From contig CAJXSW010000018.1 in assembly GCA_913060645.1 (NCBI GenBank), forward strand, positions 1 to 35,901: 35,901 bases of DNA. Reading direction: 5' to 3'. Under the pieces are notes generated by a model, which was given only the letters and a program-made list of their open reading frames with translations, was not told where the DNA came from and ran no database searches. Position numbers and translations under genes: made by a program. This document shows, in pieces, positions 1-8,812 of the stretch. Every line of letters begins with the position of its first letter. The stretch's first letter is position 1. The stretch is from an uncultured Dokdonia sp. Lineage in GTDB: Bacteria; Bacteroidota; Bacteroidia; Flavobacteriales; Flavobacteriaceae.

Positions 1-64
1 ATTTTAAAAAATAAAAGATCTTAAAAAGAGAATTACTTTTGAATGACTAAGATTGTTGTTATCA

Positions 65-80
65 CGCTTTCGCGAAAGCG
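65..80. repeat. Dispersed palindrome, intergenic copy 1
   Basis: Perfect 16-base palindrome CGCTTTCGCGAAAGCG, 53 bases before the first gene of the window. The 133 bases upstream of that gene contain nothing else I can name; all three plus-strand frames carry stops near the left edge, so no upstream gene can be followed in. Confidence 0.9.
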
Positions 81-133
81 AAACAAAGCCACACATAGAT
101 GATAATAAGTTTTAAAACCTTTAGTTTTGCACC

Positions 134-976
134 ATGCTTGTATCTGCTGTGATTCCATGTTATAATGCACAATCTACCATAGTTAGAGCTGTTGATAGTT
201 TATTACATCAAAGCATTGCTATAGATGAGATTATAGTTGTAAATGACGGTTCTGAAGATAATTCTCTTCAAGTGTTACAAAACATAGCAAAAGAGAACGA
301 AAAAATTAAAATACTTAACCAAGAAAATAAAGGTGTTTCAAAAGCAAGAAATGTTGCGATTAATGAAGCTCGCGGCAAATTTATATTGACGCTTGACGCA
401 GATGATTATTTTGAACCTACATTTCTAGAAAAGGCAATTTTGAAGTTTGCTGAAGATGCAAATTATGGTGCCGTGATGTGTGGATATGTAAGAATTATTG
501 ATAACAAGAAAGTATTACCCTATATCCCCAGTGAAATTTCTTTAAAGTCCTGTCTATTTAATAATGGCGCACTTTCCTGTCTTTTGTTTAAAAAGAAAGC
601 AATAATTGAGGCTGGAGGTTACGATGAGAAAATGGTAGAAGGGTATGAAGACTGGGATCTTAACATTAGAATCTTAAAGGCTGGATTTACCTTTGGGATT
701 CTACGAGAAGTACTTTTTAATTATGTAGATACTCCAGGTTCAAGAACCTATACAGCTACTCCTAATGATATGGAGCTAAGGATGTATATGTATTATAAAT
801 ATAAGGATCTCTACCAGAAAAACGCTTCATATATTTACCAGCAATTAATAAGTCAAAACATACAATTAAGACGTCGCCAGAAAAAGGTAAAGCAATCAAT
901 GTCTTTTAAGCTAGGAGATAAAATAATAGATAGTTTGAGAGTTGTGAAGCATATTTTAAACTTTAAAAGACAGTAA
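134..976 (+). CDS. Family 2 glycosyltransferase
   Basis: A 280-residue GT-A fold glycosyltransferase of family GT2, expected to transfer a sugar from a nucleotide-sugar donor to the lipid-linked glycan at the cytoplasmic membrane. Seen: the N-terminal nucleotide-binding strand VSAVIPCYN, the VVNDGSEDNS motif (residues 35-44), the metal-binding DADD (88-91), and GYEDWD (170-175), where an acidic residue normally serves as catalytic base. The C-terminus ends in a basic helix with a SFKLGDKIIDSL tail that resembles tails of the genes at 2054 and 2908. The ATG at 134 puts the first beta strand right at the N-terminus, as is usual. Donor and acceptor cannot be predicted. First visible gene of the plus-strand operon; the next gene starts 5 bases downstream. 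Confidence 0.88.
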   Translation: MLVSAVIPCYNAQSTIVRAVDSLLHQSIAIDEIIVVNDGSEDNSLQVLQNIAKENEKIKILNQENKGVSKARNVAINEARGKFILTLDADDYFEPTFLEKAILKFAEDANYGAVMCGYVRIIDNKKVLPYIPSEISLKSCLFNNGALSCLLFKKKAIIEAGGYDEKMVEGYEDWDLNIRILKAGFTFGILREVLFNYVDTPGSRTYTATPNDMELRMYMYYKYKDLYQKNASYIYQQLISQNIQLRRRQKKVKQSMSFKLGDKIIDSLRVVKHILNFKRQ

Positions 977-981
977 CCGTT

Positions 982-1962
982 ATGATATCAATAATAATAG
1001 CGACCTATAATAGAGCTCCTTATATACTCGAAACCTTACAATCTATTGCACAGCAAACGTATGAGAACTTTGAGTGCATTATTGTAGATGATGGATCTAC
1101 AGATAATACAAATGAGATTGTAGCTTCTATCGTCGAAAATGATAAAAGGTTTACTTATACACTAAGGCCAGAGACACAAAAAAAAGGTGCAAATCATTCT
1201 AGAAATTATGGGTTTACACTTTCAAAGGGTGATTACGTAAAGTTTTTTGATAGTGATGACGTAATGTTACCCACTCATCTTGAAGTAAGTATTAATACCC
1301 TAGAAAAGAGTCAATATGATTTTGTAGTAGCAGACTGTATAAATTTTGATACTAAAGGACTTTTAGAAAGACCTTACAATATAGATCGTAAAAATTCACC
1401 TATATCTGCTCTACGATATGCGCAGTTTAAAACAGCCTGGATAACAAATGATTTATTAGTAAAAAGAGAATTTGCAAATAAACTAAAGTTTGAGGGAGAT
1501 ATTAGAGATCAAGCGAGTGAATACCAGTATAATATAAGGTTACTTTTGCTTACTACTAATGGTTTTTTAATAGATAAGATTCTTACACATAGAAGAATAC
1601 ACGATGATGGATTTGTAGTAAAAGCAAAAAAAGATATGTTGCGCTTTGACATAATGAATGCAGAGCTCTACTACATTACTGCAAAGTATGTTAAAGATCT
1701 TGCTCCGGAAGCGCTATTGAGATGGTTATTATCAAGTCACGTATTATTAACTTATAAAGTAGCAACTCAGAAAGTATTTCCGGAAAATGTTATAGGTGCA
1801 ACACTGTTTTTAGCGAGAATAAATGGTATAAGCGGATTGATGTATCCGCTATCTATTATTTCTGGCTATATTACAGGAAAAGGTTACAAATTAGCTAAGA
1901 TCGCGAGAGAACAAAGAAAAAATTTGATATTACGCTTTCGCGAAAGCGTAAAACTAGTTTAA
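982..1962 (+). CDS. Family 2 glycosyltransferase
   Basis: A 326-residue GT2 glycosyltransferase. Visible motifs are SIIIATYNRA at the N-terminus, IIVDDGSTDNT (33-43) and FFDSDD (88-93), which holds the metal-binding acidic triad. The C-terminal 100 residues are poorly conserved and probably contact the acceptor or membrane. It starts 5 bases after the preceding gene, so the two are likely co-transcribed. The last residues, RFRESVKLV, are encoded by a copy of the dispersed palindrome at 1933-1948, so the extreme C-terminus appears shaped by the repeat rather than by enzyme function. Substrate unknown. Confidence 0.87.
   Translation: MISIIIATYNRAPYILETLQSIAQQTYENFECIIVDDGSTDNTNEIVASIVENDKRFTYTLRPETQKKGANHSRNYGFTLSKGDYVKFFDSDDVMLPTHLEVSINTLEKSQYDFVVADCINFDTKGLLERPYNIDRKNSPISALRYAQFKTAWITNDLLVKREFANKLKFEGDIRDQASEYQYNIRLLLLTTNGFLIDKILTHRRIHDDGFVVKAKKDMLRFDIMNAELYYITAKYVKDLAPEALLRWLLSSHVLLTYKVATQKVFPENVIGATLFLARINGISGLMYPLSIISGYITGKGYKLAKIAREQRKNLILRFRESVKLV
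1933..1948. repeat. Dispersed palindrome, coding copy (frame RFRES)
   Basis: Perfect CGCTTTCGCGAAAGCG (flanking A and T extend it to 18 bases, 1932-1949), read as Arg-Phe-Arg-Glu-Ser at the very 3' end of the GT2 gene at 982-1962. Confidence 0.92.
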
Positions 1963-2053
1963 TGAAAATTTTATTAAAATAAAACCTGTAGTGTAACTTC
2001 TTCATAAAGTAAGTTGTTCTAGCAAAAATATACTTTACCTATTTTTATAATAT

Positions 2054-2908
2054 ATGGCAGAAGAAGTAAGTAATGAAGTAACAGTTGTTATACCTTGTTA
2101 TAATGATGGTGTCTATATAATAGAGGCACTACAATCAGTGTTTGCACAAACCATATTGCCTAATAAAATCTATATAGTAGATGATGGTTCTAACACTGAA
2201 ACAAAGGGAGTTTTAAGAAAAATAAACAATGATCGAGTAGAAATTTTATACCAACAAAATCAAGGTGTATGTACAGCGAGAAATTATGGAATAAATAAAG
2301 CTACGACTAAGTATATACTTACCCTAGATGCTGACGATAGTTTTGAAAACACATTTATAGGGAAATCTGTTAATATTCTTGATAATAATACTGAGGTAGG
2401 TGTAGTATGTTGTTTTTATAAAGAGTTTGGAGAAGGAGTAGTAAATAAAGACATTATAAAGCCACAAGGTCGCACAGTTACTGATTTTCTTACAAAAAAC
2501 AATGGTGTTGCTTCTGCTTTATTTAGAAAGGAGTGCTGGGTGGAAGTGGGAGGATATGACACACAATTTGAAAATGGATATGAAGACTGGGATTTTTGGT
2601 TATCAATCTTGAGAAATTCTTGGAAAATGGAAATTATAAAAGAATCACTTTTTAATTACCGCAAAAAAAAATCTTCAAGGGATACAACTGCCATAGCCTT
2701 GTATGATGAGGAATTGAGAATGAAAATTTTTAAAAAGCATAAAGACTTATATACCGAAAATTTAGACTTCATTTTACAGCAAATGATTTATAAAAATAAT
2801 ATTGCCCAAAACCAATTAGAAAAACTTCAAAAAGGAAGGGAGTACAGGTTAGGACATAGTCTATTTTTACCTATAAAATTTTTAAAACAACTTGTAAGTG
2901 CAAAGTGA
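2054..2908 (+). CDS. Family 2 glycosyltransferase
   Basis: A 284-residue GT2 enzyme paralogous to the genes at 134 and 2908. Motifs seen: VTVVIPCYND, IVDDGSNTET (41-50), the DADD metal site (92-95) and NGYEDWDFW. The C-terminus carries the shared YRLGHSLFLPIKFL tail, a likely amphipathic helix. A 91-base AT-rich gap separates it from the previous gene; I see no clear TAnnTTTG promoter there. The next gene overlaps its stop codon, so the pair is translationally coupled. Sugar specificity cannot be read from sequence. Confidence 0.88.
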   Translation: MAEEVSNEVTVVIPCYNDGVYIIEALQSVFAQTILPNKIYIVDDGSNTETKGVLRKINNDRVEILYQQNQGVCTARNYGINKATTKYILTLDADDSFENTFIGKSVNILDNNTEVGVVCCFYKEFGEGVVNKDIIKPQGRTVTDFLTKNNGVASALFRKECWVEVGGYDTQFENGYEDWDFWLSILRNSWKMEIIKESLFNYRKKKSSRDTTAIALYDEELRMKIFKKHKDLYTENLDFILQQMIYKNNIAQNQLEKLQKGREYRLGHSLFLPIKFLKQLVSAK

Positions 2909-3768
2909 TGACTATACCTCAGGTTTCCATAATCGTTCCTTGCTATAAACAAGCTGATTATCTTCAAGAGAGTTTGCAATCTGTTTTAGATCAAATTTTT
3001 GATGCTTGGGAATGTATCATAGTAAATGATGGAAGTCCAGACAGTACTGAAAATGTGGCTCAAAAGTGGTGTACAAAAGATGCAAGGTTTAAGTACATAA
3101 AAAAAACTAATGGTGGTCTATCTAGCGCTCGTAATGCTGGTATAGAGATAAGTCGTGGAGAATTTATCCTTCCGCTAGATGCAGATGATGTTTTACATAA
3201 AGCGTTATTAAGTACACTTGTCCCAGTTCTTGAAACTAATGATGATGTGGCTGTAGTTTCCTGTTATAGTAAGTTTTTTGATGGAACAATAAGTAATATC
3301 GTTAATGAGCTAAAACCTAAAGGAGAGAGTTATAAACACTTACTTTATGTAAATCAACTAGTTGCTACATCGTTATACCGGAAGAGCCTCTGGAAAGCAG
3401 TGGGAGGCTATGATGAGTCTATGAAAAAAGGATTTGAAGATTGGGAGTTTTGGATTGCAATCACAAAATCTGGGTGGAAATATAAAATAATTCCTGAATA
3501 TTTATTTTACTATAGGAAAGCAAAGAAGTCTATGCTTGTAGATACAATTAATAATCACACAGAAATTGTAAAACAGTACATTATCACTAAGCATAAAGAA
3601 CTTTATATTGAAGATTTTGAAAACTGTGTAGAAGTTTTTACTTACCACCTTAAGATAAGCAGGGCAAAAGAGAAACGCTTACAAAATAGTATAGAGTATA
3701 AGCTAGGAAAAGTTTTACTAGAGCCTTTTAGGTTGTTGGGGCTTTTAAAGACTAAAAATAAAGGGTAA
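2908..3768 (+). CDS. Family 2 glycosyltransferase
   Basis: About 286 residues, GT2 family. Motifs: VSIIVPCYKQ, IIVNDGSPDST, the DADD metal site (91-94) and KGFEDWEFW. The C-terminal EYKLGKVLLEPFRLL tail again matches its two paralogues. Start choice: a GTG at 2905 lies directly before an ATG at 2908. I prefer the ATG, which shares one base with the TGA stop of the upstream gene; the GTG would add a single residue. Third member of what looks like a GT2 gene set expanded by duplication. Confidence 0.87.
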   Translation: MTIPQVSIIVPCYKQADYLQESLQSVLDQIFDAWECIIVNDGSPDSTENVAQKWCTKDARFKYIKKTNGGLSSARNAGIEISRGEFILPLDADDVLHKALLSTLVPVLETNDDVAVVSCYSKFFDGTISNIVNELKPKGESYKHLLYVNQLVATSLYRKSLWKAVGGYDESMKKGFEDWEFWIAITKSGWKYKIIPEYLFYYRKAKKSMLVDTINNHTEIVKQYIITKHKELYIEDFENCVEVFTYHLKISRAKEKRLQNSIEYKLGKVLLEPFRLLGLLKTKNKG

Positions 3769-3773
3769 TTACT

Positions 3774-4556
3774 ATGAAAATTTCTGTTGTAATAAGAAAT
3801 AAGAATCAAGAGACCGCCCTAACGTTTTTACTCAAAAATCTAGTAGCTAGATATGCAGAGGATGTTGATGAAATAGTTGTTATTGATAACCTCTCTACAG
3901 ATAATAGTAAACAAGTTGCAGAAAACTATGGCTGTCGTTTTGAGAGTATTGAGCATTTCTCTTATGGCGGTAGTGCAAACTTTGCGGCTAGTAAAGCAAG
4001 CCATCCTATTGTTGTAATCTTTAGTGCTCATTCATACCCAGTAAGTCACGACTTTTTTAAACTTATTAAAGAACGCTTTAAAAATAATGATAAGCTCGCA
4101 GGGCTTCGTTGTTTACATAGTTCTAGCGATTATAGAAGCTATATAAACGAGGTAAGTGCGAATGAGGATCCTAATAAAGCAGGCCTCATTTTTTCTGGAT
4201 CTGCCTTTAGAAAGTCTGTTTCGGAAATTATTTCTTTTAATGAAAACGTAGCCACTTTTGAAGATAAAGAGTGGTCTACCCGAGTTCTAAAAGCAGGGTA
4301 TGAGATTGACTTTGTTCCATCCATATTCCACTATGAAATAAAAAGAACTAAAAAGCAACTCTATTTTAGATTTAAAAATGATTTAATAGGTAATTATCAG
4401 CTGTGGCATCAAGATGTTAGTTTCTTATCTGCTACAAAGGGATTTATTGCAACGAGTTTTAGGCTTAAAGTAGGGCTGTTAGTTGATCTTTGGTATACTC
4501 TTAGGCGTTATATCCATACTATTAAGTTTATAATTATTAAACCTAAAAAATTTTAG
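3774..4556 (+). CDS. Family 2-like glycosyltransferase with altered metal motif
   Basis: A 260-residue protein with the GT2 N-terminal half: KISVVIRNKN, EIVVIDNLSTDNS (33-45) and a GGSANFAASKA segment. Where GT2 enzymes carry the DxD metal-binding motif, this one reads FSAHS (83-87), with no acidic residue. A downstream FEDKEWSTRVLKAGYEI block, equivalent to the catalytic-base region, is intact. The protein may use a different mode of donor binding, or may be a non-canonical subfamily that is normal in flavobacteria. It lies 5 bases after the previous gene and 1 base before the next, firmly inside the operon. Confidence 0.8.
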   Translation: MKISVVIRNKNQETALTFLLKNLVARYAEDVDEIVVIDNLSTDNSKQVAENYGCRFESIEHFSYGGSANFAASKASHPIVVIFSAHSYPVSHDFFKLIKERFKNNDKLAGLRCLHSSSDYRSYINEVSANEDPNKAGLIFSGSAFRKSVSEIISFNENVATFEDKEWSTRVLKAGYEIDFVPSIFHYEIKRTKKQLYFRFKNDLIGNYQLWHQDVSFLSATKGFIATSFRLKVGLLVDLWYTLRRYIHTIKFIIIKPKKF

Positions 4557-4557
4557 T

Positions 4558-5598
4558 TTGCAAAACCATCTTAGCTCTTGTCGAGAAAATAATTTTGATT
4601 TTTTACGGTTTTTGTTTGCTGTATTTGTGATTATTACGCATTCATATGCATTGTCTGGCTTAGAAAGTCAGCAAGATTTATTACAACAAATTACTAATAA
4701 TCAAGTTAGTTTTTCTAGTATAGGTTTGAGTGGTTTTTTTGTAATAAGTGGGTATTTTATCTTTAAAAGTTTTGAACGAAGTAGTCACTTTTATGAGTAT
4801 TTAAAAAAACGAGTTTTAAGAGTTTTTCCGGCTTTACTAGTAGTGCTACTTTTATCACTTTTGCTTGTAGGTTTGATATATGAAGGTAAAACACCACTAT
4901 TATTAAATTCAAGTTTTTGGACGTATCTACCTAATAATTTATCCTTATACGGATTTCAGGGAGTTATTTCTGGAGTTTTTGAGGGCAATCCTTATCACTC
5001 AGTAAATGGCTCACTATGGACCATACGTTATGAGTTTTCATTATACATAGCAATAGCTCTGCTGTTTTTTATTAAAAGAAGGCCTGTTTTAATGGCAATC
5101 TTGATTTCTTTTATAGCAGTGCTAATGTTGAGTATATACCACGTTTGGATAGATAAATTTGCAGGAGTTAAGATATTAGGTATGCAAGGTTTACATATAT
5201 TAAATCTTGGAAGTTTTTTTGTGATAGGATCATTACTTGCAATAGCAGACTTTATTAAATGGAATAGTAAAATGCTTGTTGGTTTACTATGTATCACAAT
5301 ACTAGTTTGCTTTAAAATAGGCTTATATAATGAAGTAAAGCACATTTTACTTCCTCCCCTTATTATAGGCTTAGGCTTTCTTCCTGTTAAGCACATCTCT
5401 AATTTTTCAAAATTTGGAGACCCTTCTTATGGGATTTATATCTATGCATTTCCAGTACAACAATTACTAATCTATTTATATAGACCTAGTATAGCGGTTT
5501 TTATTATTCTTTCAATATTTATATCAATTTTGTTTGGTTATTTATCTTGGCATCTTATAGAAAAGAGAGCTATGTTGTACAAACAGAGAAGAAGTTAA
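4558..5598 (+). CDS. Acyltransferase family 3 membrane protein
   Basis: A 346-residue integral membrane O-acyltransferase of the acyltransferase-3 (OafA/NodX-like) family, expected to acetylate or otherwise acylate the growing or finished glycan. Seen: the N-terminal RENNFDFLRFLFAVFVIITH block containing the family Arg, Asp and His (H28), followed by roughly ten hydrophobic segments and a C-terminal SWHLIEKRA. Translation must begin at a TTG at 4558, one base after the upstream TAG stop, because no in-frame ATG precedes the conserved N-terminus. Its stop lies 2 bases before the ATG of the next gene. The acyl group and the sugar acceptor are unknown. Confidence 0.85.
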   Translation: MQNHLSSCRENNFDFLRFLFAVFVIITHSYALSGLESQQDLLQQITNNQVSFSSIGLSGFFVISGYFIFKSFERSSHFYEYLKKRVLRVFPALLVVLLLSLLLVGLIYEGKTPLLLNSSFWTYLPNNLSLYGFQGVISGVFEGNPYHSVNGSLWTIRYEFSLYIAIALLFFIKRRPVLMAILISFIAVLMLSIYHVWIDKFAGVKILGMQGLHILNLGSFFVIGSLLAIADFIKWNSKMLVGLLCITILVCFKIGLYNEVKHILLPPLIIGLGFLPVKHISNFSKFGDPSYGIYIYAFPVQQLLIYLYRPSIAVFIILSIFISILFGYLSWHLIEKRAMLYKQRRS

Positions 5599-5600
5599 AA

Positions 5601-6764
5601 ATGATAAACCAAGTTAAAATTCTTATAATTGGTCCAATAGCTGATTTTGGAGGTAGAGAGGTTGAAGCAAAAATTTTAGCAAATAGTTTTGTCGAATTTT
5701 ATACGGTAAACTTTCTTTCCACTATTCATATGACAGAAAAGTCATATGCATTATTAAATCATAAAAATTTTACTTGGAGTAACGTATCAAGAAAAATATA
5801 TCAAGAGCATTTATTGATAAGGTTGTCGAGTAAGCTTTCTAAATTTTTGAATGGTAGAGTTGATGCTCCCATTACATTTATGGGAAATAAAGTTACGCAT
5901 CAATTTTATGATTTTAATAAGCTTTATTTGCAGACAATTCAGAGTGCTATCTCAGAAAATGATGTTATTGTTTTCTGTGGAGATTTTCAATCAAAATGGT
6001 TAAAAGAAATAGTTGACTATTCATTTACGCACAAAAAAAAGTTTCTTTTTAGAACAACTGGGACAATTTATGGAATAACCGATGAGTTGAAGTCTATCTT
6101 TAAAAATGATTATAGAATTTTAATACATTCTAAGCTCAATGGTCTTGTTGCGGATAAAATATGGCCAAACAATAAAACAATTATTGATCAAACTACTTTA
6201 AATGAAGGGCAGCTATTAAAAATTCCATTAGATTACGGTAAAAATATCACTTACGGTTATCTAGGTCGTTTTGGCAAGGAAAAAGGAATTTTAGAATTAT
6301 TGCAAATAACAGATTCATTAAGAATACCTATCATTTTTGCTGGTGATGGCCCGTTTAAAAGTGAGGTAATTGAATTTTGTTCAAAGCGAACAGAACGCGC
6401 TTTCATAGGTAAATTAAAAAGTGAAGAGATAACAATATTTTTTTCTAAAATAGATGTCTTAATTATTCCATCGTTAGAGGAGGCTGGTCCTTTAGTAGGT
6501 ATAGAGGCAATGGCAGCCGGTAAAATAATCATCTCGACTAAAGTGGGTGCAACCCAAGAACGTCTAGAGGATACAGATAATCAATTTTGGTTTGATATAA
6601 ATGACCCTCAATCGCTTTTAGATACAATTAAGTTTGTTGAGTCCTTATCCCAAGATGAGCTAGTTAGAGTTAAAAGACAAGTAAGAGAACGTTATCTTGG
6701 AAAGTATAGTAATGTAGAGGTTGCTTCTCAATACATTAGCGTTGTTAAAGAATTACTTAATTGA
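5601..6764 (+). CDS. Family 4 glycosyltransferase
   Basis: A GT-B fold retaining glycosyltransferase of family GT4, about 387 residues. Seen: the N-terminal VKILIIGPIADFGGREVE strand with the glycine-rich loop, the second Rossmann domain beginning ITYGYLGRFGKEKGI, and the donor-binding signature LEEAGPLVGIEAMAAG with a Glu-x7-Glu pair. An open frame extends upstream to 5547 inside the acyltransferase gene, but the ATG at 5601, 2 bases past that gene's stop, gives the normal family N-terminus. Its stop overlaps the TTG start of the next gene. Donor sugar unknown. Confidence 0.86.
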   Translation: MINQVKILIIGPIADFGGREVEAKILANSFVEFYTVNFLSTIHMTEKSYALLNHKNFTWSNVSRKIYQEHLLIRLSSKLSKFLNGRVDAPITFMGNKVTHQFYDFNKLYLQTIQSAISENDVIVFCGDFQSKWLKEIVDYSFTHKKKFLFRTTGTIYGITDELKSIFKNDYRILIHSKLNGLVADKIWPNNKTIIDQTTLNEGQLLKIPLDYGKNITYGYLGRFGKEKGILELLQITDSLRIPIIFAGDGPFKSEVIEFCSKRTERAFIGKLKSEEITIFFSKIDVLIIPSLEEAGPLVGIEAMAAGKIIISTKVGATQERLEDTDNQFWFDINDPQSLLDTIKFVESLSQDELVRVKRQVRERYLGKYSNVEVASQYISVVKELLN

Positions 6765-7915
6765 AAATTCTAACCGTAGCCATACCGAATCATCACTTTT
6801 TTCAATGGGTAAACCAGCTGGAAGAAGCTGGGTATGAAGTCTATTGGTTTGATATTACAGACAGTGGTCCGTCATCTCAAAAAATCCCTTGGGTTACACA
6901 GATTAAAGGATGGAAGCTCAAATGGGATTTTCCTCTAAGATTTAGAATTAAAGGTGCATTACCCAAATTATATGAGACCATTCAGCAATGGAATGAACAC
7001 GCTGTTGAGGACGCTTTCGCGAAAGCGTACCAAGAAATACGACCAGACATTATCCATTGTTTTGAGATGCAACTCTCAGGACTTCCAATACTTTCTGTTA
7101 TTCAAGATTTACCAGTTCCATTAATTTATTCCTCTTGGGGGAGTGATCTTTTTGACTTCAAACGATTAGGCGTTTCTCAAAATGCAGCAACGGCATTTTT
7201 AAAAAGAACAGATTACTTGATTACAGATTGTAAAAGAGATCAAGCTATTGCCAAAGCAAACGGCTTTGAAGAAACATTTTTGGGAGTATTTCCAGGCAAC
7301 GGAGGTTTGACTATAGAAGCGTCTTCAATAAAAAGGTTAGAACATAGAAATACTATTCTAATAAAGGGATATGATGACGGAGTAGGAAAGGCATCTATAG
7401 TCTTAAACGCTTTAGAACGAGTTGATAAGGCCATTCTTCAAGACAAGCAAATTATCATTTATAGTGCAGATCGCAGTATTGAAACACAGATAAAAAACTC
7501 AGAACGACTATCTTTACTAGCGATGCAAATCTACTCTCGACATTCATTTATAAACAACGTGCAGCTCCTTAAAGTGATGGGTAATAGCTGTATTCATATA
7601 GCAAATAGCCTTTCTGATGGAATGCCAAACGCGCTTCTAGAAGCAATGGGGATGGGCGCTTTTCCCATTCAATCTAATCCAGGAGGAGCAACAGAAGAGG
7701 TCATCACAGATGGGAAAAATGGTTTTCTTATTCAAGATCCATTAGATATTAATGGAATTGCAAATCTCATAGAAAAGGCACTAGATGACAAATCCCTAAG
7801 AAAGAGTGCACAGGAATTCAACACGGCATTTATTCGTAAAAATTATAATAGAACTATCTTACAATCTCAAATAGTTAGTTTGTACCAACAAGTTTATACT
7901 AATCGTAATTCCTAA
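6761..7915 (+). CDS. Family 4 glycosyltransferase
   Basis: A 384-residue GT4 enzyme. The N-terminus KILTVAIPNHHFFQW and the C-terminal SLSDGMPNALLEAMGMGAFP with SNPGGATEEV are typical; the Glu-x7-Glu pair appears as Asp-x7-Glu. Translation starts at a TTG at 6761 that overlaps the preceding TGA (TTGA), with no better ATG nearby. The central region includes DAFAKAYQ, encoded by a dispersed palindrome at 7012-7027. Its TAA shares one base with the ATG of the next gene. Confidence 0.85.
   Translation: MKILTVAIPNHHFFQWVNQLEEAGYEVYWFDITDSGPSSQKIPWVTQIKGWKLKWDFPLRFRIKGALPKLYETIQQWNEHAVEDAFAKAYQEIRPDIIHCFEMQLSGLPILSVIQDLPVPLIYSSWGSDLFDFKRLGVSQNAATAFLKRTDYLITDCKRDQAIAKANGFEETFLGVFPGNGGLTIEASSIKRLEHRNTILIKGYDDGVGKASIVLNALERVDKAILQDKQIIIYSADRSIETQIKNSERLSLLAMQIYSRHSFINNVQLLKVMGNSCIHIANSLSDGMPNALLEAMGMGAFPIQSNPGGATEEVITDGKNGFLIQDPLDINGIANLIEKALDDKSLRKSAQEFNTAFIRKNYNRTILQSQIVSLYQQVYTNRNS
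7012..7027. repeat. Dispersed palindrome, coding copy (frame AFAKA)
   Basis: Perfect 16-base palindrome (18 bases, 7011-7028, with the flanking A/T pair) inside the GT4 gene at 6761-7915, read as Ala-Phe-Ala-Lys-Ala, so in a different frame from the copy at 1933. Confidence 0.92.
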
Positions 7916-8808
7916 TGGATATTTCTTTCTTAATCGTTACGAGAAATAGGCCTGTAGACTTGAGACTCACGCTCGATAGGCTCAAAGAGATGATTGATCT
8001 AGACAATCATGAGGTGCTTGTGTTTATAGATGGCTGTGAGCAAACCACTCCATTAATTTCTGAATATCCTTGGGTAGGATGGAGTCAGGTTTCAAAAAGC
8101 ATAAGTGCTTCTCCAGCAAGAAATCATCTCTATAAAGGTGCACAAGGGACTATTTTTATTGGTTTAGATGATGATGCACATCCCATAAGTCGAAATTTTA
8201 TTGAGGAGGTAGAAGCACGCTTTCGCGATCCCGATAGCTATCGGGACGTAAATCTCGGTATCCTAGCTTTCCAAGAAGTTCGTGGTTTGTTTGTGACAGA
8301 TCAGGACGCTTTAAAGAATTGTGTGAAGAGTGATGTTTATAAAACAAATGATTTTGTAGGCTGTGGCTTCGCTGTAAGTAAAGAAGCCTACGAAGCCACA
8401 AATGGCTTCCCTTTATGGATGGATATTTATGGCGAAGAGTCTGCTTTGGCTATAGAGGTGATGGATGCTGGATATGATATTGTGTATGATTACCACCTTC
8501 AAGTAAACCATAGAGTAAACGTTCAGAAACGTAAAGTTATGGGCCGTAATTATTTTAGATTTGAGCACCAACTGCGTAACGTGTTGAATTATTATCTAGT
8601 GTATTACCCAAAACCAGCTCGTAGAATTCTAAGAACATTGCTGCATAATTTCAGGAAATATGCATTGAGTGATTGGACTTATTTTAAAGCATATTGGCGA
8701 GTTTTAATAGGCACACTTCTAAATATAAAAAGCACATTATCTTACAGAAAGCCAGTGCAGTTGTATACTATTGAGAAGAGGAAGCAATTAAGGGATTTAA
8801 AATATTAA
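7915..8808 (+). CDS. Family 2 glycosyltransferase
   Basis: A 297-residue GT2 protein: DISFLIVTRNRP at the N-terminus, SPARNHLYKGAQG, the metal-binding GLDDDAHP (84-90) and a later IYGEESALAIEVMDAGYDIVY segment corresponding to the catalytic-base region. The triple-Asp form and the TRNRP start match GT2 members common in capsule and exopolysaccharide loci. Residues about 102-111 (RFRDPDSYRD) are encoded by two joined palindromic repeats, directly after the metal-binding strand. The ATG overlaps the upstream stop by one base. Confidence 0.85.
   Translation: MDISFLIVTRNRPVDLRLTLDRLKEMIDLDNHEVLVFIDGCEQTTPLISEYPWVGWSQVSKSISASPARNHLYKGAQGTIFIGLDDDAHPISRNFIEEVEARFRDPDSYRDVNLGILAFQEVRGLFVTDQDALKNCVKSDVYKTNDFVGCGFAVSKEAYEATNGFPLWMDIYGEESALAIEVMDAGYDIVYDYHLQVNHRVNVQKRKVMGRNYFRFEHQLRNVLNYYLVYYPKPARRILRTLLHNFRKYALSDWTYFKAYWRVLIGTLLNIKSTLSYRKPVQLYTIEKRKQLRDLKY
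8218..8246. repeat. Composite of two palindromes
   Basis: CGCTTTCGCGA (8218-8228), a truncated copy of the dispersed palindrome, is joined without a gap to the perfect 18-base palindrome TCCCGATAGCTATCGGGA (8229-8246). Both sit in frame inside the GT2 gene at 7915-8808. From memory, the second palindrome resembles a repeat seen in several Bacteroidota genomes; it occurs once in this window. Confidence 0.85.
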
Positions 8809-8812
8809 AAAA

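Noticed and set aside
122-129. TAGTTTTG, an exact match to the flavobacterial -7 promoter element before the first gene
   Set aside because: It ends only 4 bases before the ATG, so transcription would begin inside the start codon region, and there is no TTG at the proper distance upstream.
8362-8400. Ten-base inverted repeat TGTGGCTTCG / CGAAGCCACA inside the GT2 gene
   Set aside because: About one such 10-base pair within a short span is expected by chance in a window this long, and the arms encode ordinary residues.
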